The translations under genes and the position numbers were made by a program. A stretch of 64,000 nt of DNA from Lentisphaera marina. GTDB lineage: Bacteria; Verrucomicrobiota; Lentisphaeria; Lentisphaerales; Lentisphaeraceae. The stretch lies in NCBI RefSeq assembly GCF_028745505.1, contig NZ_JAQZZL010000002.1:2335702-2399701 (forward strand), written 5' to 3'. Numbering within the stretch: the first letter of the stretch is position 1; the number at the start of each line of letters is the position of its first letter. This document shows positions 9,150-16,982 of the stretch, piece after piece. Under the pieces are notes generated by a model, which saw only the letters and a list, made by a program, of their open reading frames with translations, was not told the DNA's origin and did no database searches.

Positions 9150-10804
9150 CCTGAATCCGTGATCAGGTTTTGAGATTCATGAGATAATGGTTTGGTCGAG
9201 TAATTCTTAGATCGTTTTTATCCCAGATTGTGAGATGTCCTTATTTCTTAAGCCTATCGCTCGTGATCAGGTGTCTAAGGATAGTAAATATAGCAATTTC
9301 TAAGGCAATTCACCCAACTTGGACAGAGTAAAGCACAAAACTCAATAAAAGAGCTTTGCAATAAACTTCTTATTAGTGGATTAAAGGCTAAATGATATTT
9401 TTTGATACAGCTTAAACCAAGGGCTATGTCGACCAAACTTGAGAGTTTCATCTCCTGCGTGCTTTACGTGTTTACAAGCGGTTAAAATCAAGTCACGTAT
9501 CACGCACCGTAGGCGGCGTCGTTGGGCTTTGATTTTAATTGGAGCCAAAGATTTATTATGGATAAGGTGATTACCAATGACTCTGAGCACATTAAAAGCG
9601 AGCATAGCGCAGTGCAAAAAGAATTGATTCGCTTTAAATTTCCCTGAGGGTAAACGCTCTACATTCATATCGCTCTTCAATTCGCTATGGAACTGCTCAC
9701 TGGTTCCATGATCGTGATAAAGTTCGATCACATCCTCGGCTTCTAAAGGTAAATTCGTCCAATAGGTCTCCACTTCGATTTCTGGCATCAAAAGTCGATT
9801 GCCATCTTGATCTTCGAGTCGTTCCGTAACTTTAAAAATAACAGGAACCACTTTATGTTCTTCATTGTTTCCAGGATGTTTGTGATGGAGTTCACCGACA
9901 AAGACACTCTTACCATCTCGAGATTTAAGCTGTCGCCCTAAACGCCGTGCGTTGGATAGCTACTGTTCTTTAGATTCCTTTCTAAGGTTCCGTTTAATCA
10001 GAAAATATTGATCATCAGGAAGGTGTCCGAAATTAACCTCAGCATCGTGAGCGGAATCTAAACGAAGTAGTACGGGGTGCTTAAGCTTTAATTTTTTGAT
10101 CATAGTAAAGCTGTCATCTAAGAACTCTGGCATCCCTTTTTGTGCATGCTGTGAACCTGGACGCAGCTCATTATTTAGCATAAAGCCCTCAGTTCCAAGG
10201 TAGGCAAACATGGGAGAAAATCCGTCATGATTTTTATATGTCCAACTCACATTTTCTTTATGGCTACCGGAGTTATCCATGGGTGATACATCCATATCGA
10301 GTGGAATAAAATTCATCCCCCCTTTTGATATATTACCTATACACTGTTTTTTGAGCAGGTTTGTATTCGCTGATTTTAAATGCACTTCATGCTCAGAAGA
10401 CATGATTTCTAGTCGTTGACGCAAACGTTCCTCGGATGGAACTTTGTTTAATCCAAGTGATTTCATAAAGACTTCGTTTTCACGAAACTGACTAATATCT
10501 GTGAAGCGTTCACGCCCCTGAATCAGTAACCCCACCTGTGATTTGAAAATATCTAGATCTTGAAAGATATGATTGGCCTTGTGATCTGTATTGAACTCAT
10601 CGTCAATTTCACTTTGTTGAAGGACTTGGCCACCTAAAAATATTCCGCCAATACTGTGAAGGGAATCATTGCCTGTGTCGAGTTTAAATGCTTTATTCAT
10701 GAGAAAACCTGTTGGGTGATTTTGGTGTCGTAACTTAAATTACTATAAACCAACAGGTTTTCTTGTTTTTAAGCTGTTTTTTAAGATCAGCTCACGGATT
10801 CAGG
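9150..10804 (-). mobile_element. IS1380-family insertion sequence, complete ends
   Basis: The 1655-bp element is bounded by perfect 13-bp inverted repeats, CCTGAATCCGTGA (9150-9162) and its complement (10792-10804). Directly outside lies the 5-bp direct repeat AACTA (9145-9149 and 10805-10809), the target duplication. IS1380 members such as ISEcp1 also begin with CCT and make short duplications. It holds one transposase gene on the minus strand, broken by a stop. A 13-bp hairpin lies between the right end and the transposase start. Confidence 0.93.
9381..10700 (-). pseudogene. IS1380-family transposase, split by an in-frame amber stop
   Basis: The reading frame starts with MNKAFKLDTGNDSLHS at 10700 and runs 246 codons to a TAG at 9960-9962. 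The same frame continues without shift for another ~192 codons to 9381, giving 439 codons in all, the normal family length. The first part holds the N-terminal region and the LRLDSAHDAEV motif (DDE Asp); the second part carries the ELYHDHGTSEQFHSELK region with the catalytic Glu. A single base change (for example CAG or AAG to TAG) would explain the break. It is probably inactive unless the stop is suppressed or a full copy acts in trans. Confidence 0.88.
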
Positions 10805-10867
10805 AACTATATATAAACAAGGCAAGTAAAGCTGATATACCTTCAAATCTCAAAGGACCTTTCCCTG

Positions 10868-11686
10868 ATGTCTGAAATCCACGATAAATATAAAAGCGAT
10901 AAGCGAAGTAGTAGACAACTTGCCGAAGAATACCGTGCTGCTATAGAACCTCATCAGCCTATAAAAATGATTGCCACCATTCATTATCGAGGAGGCCAAG
11001 AAGAATTTGATCTTGGAGTGGAATATACGAAAAGCCCCGATCCATGGGATCGTGTTCTAGGAGCTGATATTTTAGGTCAATTGGGCTGGGGCAAACAAAC
11101 TTTTCTAGAAGAATCTGTTGATATTTTGATAGGCCTTTTAGGTGATGACCATACTGATGTTATCTCCGCTGCAGCTGTTGCCCTAGGTCACCGCAATGAT
11201 GCGCGCGCTATTCCCCATTTAGTAAAACTCGTTCACCATGAAGATGTGCGCTATGGCGTCGTATTCGGCTTACTGTATTATGAAGAGCCGGAGGCAGTTC
11301 AAGCGATGATTCATTTATGCCAAGACAAAGATGAAGATGTGCGTAATTGGGCGCTTTTTGGAATAGGAAGTCAAATTGAACTTGATACTCCGGATATAAG
11401 ACTCGCTCTTTTTAAGGGTTTAAATGATGCTCATGATGAAGCTCGTGGAGAAGCTTTAGTTGGTCTCGCTGTTCGTGGCGATCAACGTGTAGTTAAGGCT
11501 CTTTTAAAAGAATGGGAACGCGATGATATTGGTCGCCTAAGTCTTGAAGCGGCCGAAGCTATCGCCAATCCATTGCTCTTGCCAAATCTGCAAAGGTTTC
11601 ATGAAACTCTGGATCTCGATGACGACCCTCATTACAAGCAAACCCTTGAAGATGCCATCAAAGCCTGCGATAACTTGTGCGGCTAA
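10868..11686 (+). CDS. HEAT-repeat protein
   Basis: 272 residues of acidic, soluble protein with at least four HEAT/PBS-lyase-type helical repeats at ~65-240 (for example VLGADILGQLG, VISAAAVALGHRNDARAIPHLVKLVHHEDVRYG and VRNWALFGIGSQ). There is no signal peptide. Such proteins act as protein-binding scaffolds; no partner is evident. The gene lies immediately right of the IS1380-family element and is intact, since the insertion is 58 bp before its start and may have separated it from its original promoter. Confidence 0.75.
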   Translation: MSEIHDKYKSDKRSSRQLAEEYRAAIEPHQPIKMIATIHYRGGQEEFDLGVEYTKSPDPWDRVLGADILGQLGWGKQTFLEESVDILIGLLGDDHTDVISAAAVALGHRNDARAIPHLVKLVHHEDVRYGVVFGLLYYEEPEAVQAMIHLCQDKDEDVRNWALFGIGSQIELDTPDIRLALFKGLNDAHDEARGEALVGLAVRGDQRVVKALLKEWERDDIGRLSLEAAEAIANPLLLPNLQRFHETLDLDDDPHYKQTLEDAIKACDNLCG

Positions 11687-11709
11687 AAGCTAGCTCCAAA
11701 AACGAGAAA

Positions 11710-11729
11710 GCCGCGGCATATGCCACGGC
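11710..11729. other. Inverted repeat after the HEAT-repeat gene
   Basis: A near-perfect palindrome of GCCGCGGCAT and ATGCCACGGC with one mismatch. It lies just past the stop of the HEAT-repeat gene and could form a strong hairpin, but no T-run follows, so a terminator role is uncertain. Confidence 0.45.
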
Positions 11730-11848
11730 TCCCCGCCCTATCCACTCCCAGTGGAGGATGCGTTTGTACTCCTCAAAATTGAAAAATCACAATTAATAAA
11801 ATTTATTCACATAGAATAACTCATTTGGGGGACATGTAATAAACTTTA

Positions 11849-13420
11849 TTACTTACTTAAATAATGACTTAAATCGTGGCCGTGCATTTTAGCTCGTTCG
11901 ACAGTGAATTTGATTTCGCCTTCCATCCACTTACGGTATCCCGTCAAGCGTTGGTATTCTTTTTTGCCGCGCGCATCACCCTGATCCATGAGCTTTTTGT
12001 TCTCGATGATTTCTCGATCAGTATTAGGAATCCATAACTTGGTCATTCGGTCGAGGTAGCCAATGCGTAAATCCATCAAATCTTCTGCCTTCACTTTTGT
12101 AATGTAAGTATCGAGCGTTTTTTCCATTTCAATGGTTTTCTCTGGCATTTGTTTGGCAATATTATTGCCTTCTGATACATCTTTACTTAAATCAAAAAGT
12201 TGTACATCTTTAGTATCTAAATTCTTGAGAATTTTAAATTTTCCGGATATGAGTGCGCTTTCTGGTTCACCGTTATACCACGGGAAATAAAAGACAAAAT
12301 CGCGTAAATTGCGCTCGACTGAAGCTTTATCTCCTTTTGCCAAGACATTCTTCAAACTTCCTCCTTCAACTTCTGGTGGTAGGGCATCCGTACCACCTGC
12401 GAGGTCGTAAAAAGTTGCAAGAATATCCCATCCCGCCGTCGGCACGGATGTGTAAGAATTGGCTCTCACTTTAGGTCCTCGTACAATAAAAGGCACGCGA
12501 ATTCCGCCCTCAGTTAAATCGCCTTTAGAACCGGACAAGCGACCATTATTTCGCATGCCGCCGCCATTATCTCCGGTGATGATCACATAAGTATTGTCAG
12601 CAATACCCAATTCATCCAAACGGTCTAAAACACGCCCAAACTGAGCGTCCATATCATCCACCATCGCGGCATAATTTACAATCCAGTTATGCTTATACAT
12701 ACTCTCGGTTATTTCTGAATCTGGAAAGTAATCATGTGCTTCGGCACGATTTGAGCGAGCTATTTTTTTATATTTCTCACGGGTTTCTGCAAAGGAATCA
12801 TGCCAAATATGCACGGCATAATGCGAGAGCTGCACGAAGAAGGGCTTACCAACTTTATTTTGATCTTCAATAAATTTAATCGTTTTATCAGTTAAAGAGA
12901 CCATGCGCTTGGGGTCGTCTTCTGGCAAGTGAGTTTTGAAGTCATCCATGTAATCCCCTTCTCCATTGCCTGTAGGACCATCGGTAATTTCGTAACCCGC
13001 TTTCCTAGGAGATAATGAAGGGATATGCCACTTGCCAAAGTGCGCACTAATGTAATTGGGGTTGGCCTTTTTTAAGGCCTGAGGAATAGTAATCACCCCG
13101 CGATATTCTTTGGATGCGGCTTCGGAATGCAGTACGGCATTGAGCATTCGCGCTGGCGTCATGCCATGCTGAACACTATTGCGTGATGGTGTACATACCG
13201 GTGAAGGCGCATACGCGCTAGAAAAGACCATGCCTCCTTCTGCTAAACGTACGATGTTGGGAGTTTGATAAAAATCGCTACGACTTCCTGTATCGCCAGG
13301 AATCATTTCTACTGCGGTATCAGCCCAACCTAAATCATCTAAATAAATCATAATAAAGTTGGGGCTCTTGGCCTGGAGGCCAAAACTAAAGAGTACGAGG
13401 CTAATAATAAAATTTTTCAT
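11849..13420 (-). CDS. Secreted formylglycine-dependent sulfatase (arylsulfatase A-like)
   Basis: 523 residues with a signal peptide (1-17) and a type I sulfatase fold. The motifs are IMIYLDDLGWAD with metal-binding Asp28-Asp29, CTPSR at 76-80 with Cys76 as the formylglycine precursor, FGKWHI (~128) and ITGDNGGG followed by SKGDLTEGGIRVPFIVRGP (~300-330). The last belongs to the arylsulfatase A-like part of family S1. Substrate is probably a sulfated marine glycan and acts outside the cytoplasm. It is only distantly similar to the sulfatase at 6583-8067, so the two are unlikely to be a recent duplication. Confidence 0.88.
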   Translation of the reverse strand: MKNFIISLVLFSFGLQAKSPNFIMIYLDDLGWADTAVEMIPGDTGSRSDFYQTPNIVRLAEGGMVFSSAYAPSPVCTPSRNSVQHGMTPARMLNAVLHSEAASKEYRGVITIPQALKKANPNYISAHFGKWHIPSLSPRKAGYEITDGPTGNGEGDYMDDFKTHLPEDDPKRMVSLTDKTIKFIEDQNKVGKPFFVQLSHYAVHIWHDSFAETREKYKKIARSNRAEAHDYFPDSEITESMYKHNWIVNYAAMVDDMDAQFGRVLDRLDELGIADNTYVIITGDNGGGMRNNGRLSGSKGDLTEGGIRVPFIVRGPKVRANSYTSVPTAGWDILATFYDLAGGTDALPPEVEGGSLKNVLAKGDKASVERNLRDFVFYFPWYNGEPESALISGKFKILKNLDTKDVQLFDLSKDVSEGNNIAKQMPEKTIEMEKTLDTYITKVKAEDLMDLRIGYLDRMTKLWIPNTDREIIENKKLMDQGDARGKKEYQRLTGYRKWMEGEIKFTVERAKMHGHDLSHYLSK

Positions 13421-13524
13421 AATGATAGGTCATCCTTAATGTTTTACTTAATTAAGGGGCTCAACGCAAAAACTAAATATCTCAGTATGACAAAAATTTA
13501 TCACAGAACGACAGCTCGGTTCAA

Positions 13525-14685
13525 TTACCCTTCTTTGCCATCGGGTCTTTTACTCAAGAGTATGGGAGTAAAAACAATGAAGTAGATGAGGTAAGCTAAG
13601 GTCCATAAGCCGCTGGACCAAATGATCGCTTCGAAGAATTTGGACTCATCAAAAATGGGTAAAAAAATACGTATAAGTGCCGCCAAGCTTAAGGCAATAA
13701 AACTGATGTTCATCCACAATGAGCTCTTGATTTCGCGGCCCGTGTGACCAATTCCCACACGTGTCATCATCGCTAAAATACTGACACCAATCAAACCCGC
13801 AGTCAAAGCGTGAACGCCGGTGTGACCACCCATGGGATCATAAGCCGCAAATGCTTTGATCAATAAAGCAAGGGGTAAAAAACTATAAGCGACATACAAA
13901 ATTAATAGGATGGGCTTTGTCAAGATCTTAAGACTTCCCCATAGAAAAATGCGCAACAGGTGGATCAAAGCAAAAAAGGCATAGAAATATTTCACCCACT
14001 CACCCTGAAAGACATGAAAGTCACATAAGATAAGAAAAATCACTGATAAAACGGCTAAAAGTTCTATGGGCATTTTTTTCTTAGCCGAATCATCTTCAAG
14101 TGCTTTATTCGTGAAAAAAGGTAGAATCCGCCCTGTTATAATGACGATCATCAAAACAATTAGATCAATGGCAAGAAACATTCCCAAGCGCAATGAGTTG
14201 TCTGTATAGCCTAAAAGTTCCGCGTGGAACATGAGATTAGCAATAAAAAGCGCCGCGAGCAGCCCCGTCATCATCAAGTTTTTATATTTTTTTGATTTGA
14301 TTAAAGGCCGAGTAATGAGCCAAGCTAAATAAGGTATAAAGAGCAGATCAATTAAAGCAATGAAATGAGGATTCACATGTGTAAAGGGAAGAATTCTTGC
14401 TCCTAACCAAATTAAAATCAAGGGAATTAATTGAACTCCACAAGGAAGTTTTTCCCCTGTCCAATTTTGAACGGCAGTTAATAAAAATCCCGCAATCACT
14501 GCTAAGCAAAAGCCAAAGACCATCTCATGACTATGCCAATACAAGAGACCATACTGAGTTTCGAAATGCATACCATGTGCCAGCACTCCACCCCAGTAGA
14601 ACATCGATAAAACGGTAAAGGCTGAAGCGAGCAAGAAAAAGGGTCGAAAAGCTAAGGGTGCTTTGGCAAATTCTAAGGCTTTCAT
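13525..14685 (-). CDS. nnrS: NnrS family haem/copper membrane protein
   Basis: 386 residues with about twelve transmembrane helices. The N-terminal half has the NnrS hallmarks: APLAFRPFFLLASAF, LYWHSHEMVFGFCLAVIAGFLLTAVQNWTG, and GHTGVHALTAGLIGVSILAMMTRVGIGHTGR further on. The family is known from denitrifiers and from nitric-oxide resistance in Vibrio, where it limits damage from NO-iron complexes. No denitrification gene is in the window, so a protective role is more likely. Two dyad-symmetric sequences lie within 85 bp upstream. Confidence 0.88.
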   Translation of the reverse strand: MKALEFAKAPLAFRPFFLLASAFTVLSMFYWGGVLAHGMHFETQYGLLYWHSHEMVFGFCLAVIAGFLLTAVQNWTGEKLPCGVQLIPLILIWLGARILPFTHVNPHFIALIDLLFIPYLAWLITRPLIKSKKYKNLMMTGLLAALFIANLMFHAELLGYTDNSLRLGMFLAIDLIVLMIVIITGRILPFFTNKALEDDSAKKKMPIELLAVLSVIFLILCDFHVFQGEWVKYFYAFFALIHLLRIFLWGSLKILTKPILLILYVAYSFLPLALLIKAFAAYDPMGGHTGVHALTAGLIGVSILAMMTRVGIGHTGREIKSSLWMNISFIALSLAALIRIFLPIFDESKFFEAIIWSSGLWTLAYLIYFIVFTPILLSKRPDGKEG

Positions 14686-14719
14686 AATTCACTCACATTT
14701 AAACTTGATTATTTTAGTT

Positions 14720-14766
14720 AAGTATAATACTTGTTCGCAATAATTACTAAATAATCGCTGATTATT
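14720..14766. promoter_or_regulatory. Two palindromes upstream of nnrS
   Basis: AAGTATAATACTT (14720-14732) and AATAATCGCTGATTATT (14750-14766) are perfect dyads lying 35-80 bp before the nnrS start. They may be operator sites. Neither is a clean FNR/NnrR box (TTGAT-N4-ATCAA). Confidence 0.35.
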
Positions 14767-14825
14767 TTGTGTATTTCCAAAATAAGTACAGACCTAGCCA
14801 ATCTGAGCTCTTAAAGAGGTCTCAA

Positions 14826-15730
14826 CTATTCTATGTTAAAATTATCCTCAATCATAATACTTTGAGATAAAGGATTATCTACAGTCAAAAATCTCGCGCA
14901 AAGCCGCGGAGGCGCAAAGAAAAGAGATTAGCTTTTAAGCGCTGAAATTCTATAAGGCAATTGCGGGCACCGTAGGATAATCTCTATATCTACTTGAGAA
15001 CACAAACTCTGTAGCTCAGCGACTCGGCGTGAGTAGATTCCTGTGACTCAGACCCCACTTAAAGCTTAGGGCTCGGCTATTCTGTGTTTAACATTATCCT
15101 CAATCATAATACTTTGAGATAAAGGATTATCTACAGTTAAAACTCTCGCGCAAAGCCGCGAAGTCGCAAAGAAAAGAGATTAGCTTTTAAGCGCTGAAAT
15201 TCTATAAGGCAATTGCGGGCACCGTAGGATAATCTCTATATCTACTTGAGAACACAAACTCTGTAGCTCAGCGACTCGGCGTGAGTAAATTCCTGTGACT
15301 CAGACCCCACTTAAAGCTTAGGGCTCGGCTATTCTGTGTTTAACATTATCCTCAATCATAATACTTTGAGATAAAGGATTATCTACAGTTAAAAATCTCG
15401 CGCAAAGCCGCGGAGGCGCAAAGAAAAGAGATTAGTTTTTAAGGGCTGAAATTCTATAAGGCAATTGCGGGCACCGTAGGATAATTTCTATCTCTACTTG
15501 AGAATACAAACTCTGTAGCTCAGCGACTCAGCGTGAGTAAATTCCTGTGACTCAAACCCCACTTAAAGCTTAGGGCTCAATTATTCTGTGCTTATACATT
15601 ATCAGCATACTTTGAGATAAAGGATTATCTACAGTCAAAAATCTCGCGCAAAGCCGCGAAGTCGCAAAGAAAAGAGATTAGCTTTTAAGGGCTAAAATTC
15701 TATAAGGCAATTACGGGCACCGCAGGTTAA
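14826..15730. repeat. Four tandem copies of a ~252-bp intergenic repeat
   Basis: Units begin at 14826, 15077, 15329 and 15581, so the period is 251-252 bp; the fourth is cut at ~15730. Each begins with CTATTCTGTGTT or a close variant, then CATAATACTTTGAGATAAAGG, then a purine-rich block that would read ISRKAAEAQRKE, then CTCTGTAGCTCAGCGACTC. Copies differ at only a few positions. The unit's first bases recur at 15905, at the very end of the AraC gene. It is far too long-period for CRISPR. The ISRK-AQRK-like block resembles a dispersed intergenic repeat I recall from many bacteria. Confidence 0.9.
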
Positions 15731-15741
15731 TTTCATATCTT

Positions 15742-15888
15742 AGGTAACTGCAGGCGTAGCCGATCTGCAGTGAGCTTGCGAACGATCTGCAAGCGAAGCA
15801 ATCTGACAACTTCGATTAACAAGTGGAGTCAAAAATCCGCATAGAATGCGGGGCTCCCAGCTTTTAACTGCAAGCGAAGCGATCTGAC
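15742..15888. repeat. Cluster of short GCGAAGC-GATCTG repeats
   Basis: Variants of CTGCAAGCGAAGCGATCTG recur at least three times between 15749 and 15887, one of them degenerate, with CTGCAGTGAGCTTGCGAACGAT as a related inverted form. They lie between the 252-bp repeats and the AraC gene. No gene is seen. Confidence 0.6.
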
Positions 15889-15901
15889 CTCTTAATTAGG
15901 G

Positions 15902-16756
15902 TCAACTATTCTGTGTTCGGAAAGAGCCAGGTGGAATTTGGCAGTAATTCTTAAAGGCCTTGGAGAATGAATATACAGAACTGTACCCAACGCGATCGGC
16001 AATAGCATCTAAAGTTAACTCCGTGGAAATGAGTAATTCTTGTGCGCGTTGCATACGAATTTTTGTGAGCATGCCCTCGGCAGTCGTTTCATAATTTTTC
16101 TTCATGACACGCTGAAACTGCCGCACCGATACTTTGGCTTTGTAGGCGAGTTCCGATACACTCCAACTCGCTTCTGGCGAGGCATTGACTTCTTCCCAAA
16201 CTTTAGCCAGAGTTAAAGCATTACGAGAATAATCATTTTCGGAATCAGAACCAAGTTCTCGGTCAATGCACAGGCTAATATAAGAGGCTAAAGCTCGCGC
16301 TTCTTGCGACATACCATCTTTGCAATGGGTTGATTCGGATAAATACGCTTCTACTGCATTAGCCAAATGAAGCACATCATTTTGCAACATTTTGCAAGTT
16401 ACTGAGCCTTCTATGTGCTCGCGACTGTTAGATTTGATAAGCGCTGCCGATATAAACTTCCAGTCACTTGTTGCTTTGTATTGATAGGATGTATCTGCCG
16501 GTCCAATCCAAATGGTATTTTCTTTTATTAAGCCACTTCTGCCTTTGCAACTGTATCGCGCCGAGCCAGAAATAGTGATGAGTGCTATGTGCCAAGGGGC
16601 TGAAACTCGTTGGATTTCATAGGGAACTTTAACTTCGTGTATACCGACACCACGAATTTTCTTTTGTCGAAAAGGCTCGGCGAATTTGGGAACCATGGGC
16701 AAATGTTGATCGCGGGAATCAACCGAAATACAAGCATAGTCTTTTAGTATAGCCAT
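15902..16756 (-). CDS. AraC-family transcriptional regulator
   Basis: 284 residues. The N-terminal ~170 residues form a cupin-like sensor region (ITISGSARYSCKGRSGLIKE). The C-terminal ~100 hold two helix-turn-helix motifs, WSVSELAYKAKVSVRQFQRVMK and LTLDAIADRVGYSSVYSFSKAF, with the terminal PGSFR typical of AraC/XylS. It is divergent from the glycosidase/ABC operon and almost certainly controls it, probably in response to the imported sugar. Paired direct repeats spaced 21 bp lie between the two. The last codons coincide with the leading bases of the tandem repeats downstream. Confidence 0.9.
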   Translation of the reverse strand: MAILKDYACISVDSRDQHLPMVPKFAEPFRQKKIRGVGIHEVKVPYEIQRVSAPWHIALITISGSARYSCKGRSGLIKENTIWIGPADTSYQYKATSDWKFISAALIKSNSREHIEGSVTCKMLQNDVLHLANAVEAYLSESTHCKDGMSQEARALASYISLCIDRELGSDSENDYSRNALTLAKVWEEVNASPEASWSVSELAYKAKVSVRQFQRVMKKNYETTAEGMLTKIRMQRAQELLISTELTLDAIADRVGYSSVYSFSKAFKNYCQIPPGSFRTQNS

Positions 16757-16852
16757 AATCAGCTCCTGGCATAATTTATTATTTTTATAATTAAAAAATA
16801 GGACAGAAATTTCAATTATTCAATACAAAACACTAAATTGTCGTCATAAGAC

Positions 16853-16887
16853 ATGGCGTAATCAGACAAATTTATGGCGTAATCAGA
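16853..16887. promoter_or_regulatory. Probable AraC-type operator (two direct half-sites)
   Basis: The 14-bp sequence ATGGCGTAATCAGA occurs at 16853-16866 and 16874-16887. The spacing is exactly 21 bp, two helical turns, as in AraC half-sites. It lies ~96-130 bp before the glycosidase start and ~97-131 bp before the regulator start. Confidence 0.75.
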
Positions 16888-16982
16888 AATTGTAATGACT
16901 CTCCCCGGATATTAGAATGAATCAATCAAAACAACTCAAACCAATCTTAGACTGACCTGTCAAAACCCAGGAGCTTAATTAA

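Noticed and set aside
9960..9962. TAG read as pyrrolysine or programmed read-through in the IS1380 transposase
   Set aside because: No pyl genes or read-through signals are visible; a point mutation is simpler.
404..14870. Shared CATAATACTTT between the permease 3' end, its relic and the 252-bp repeats
   Set aside because: The match to the repeats is only 11 bp of AT-rich sequence and ends there, so chance is a sufficient explanation.
14842..14982. Regulatory RNA suggested by ATTATCCT/AGGATAAT inverted arms in the 252-bp repeats
   Set aside because: The arms are short and 130 bp apart; there is no promoter or terminator support.
14826..15730. Possible CRISPR array
   Set aside because: The repeated unit is 252 bp with no short repeat/unique spacer alternation, and no cas gene is nearby.
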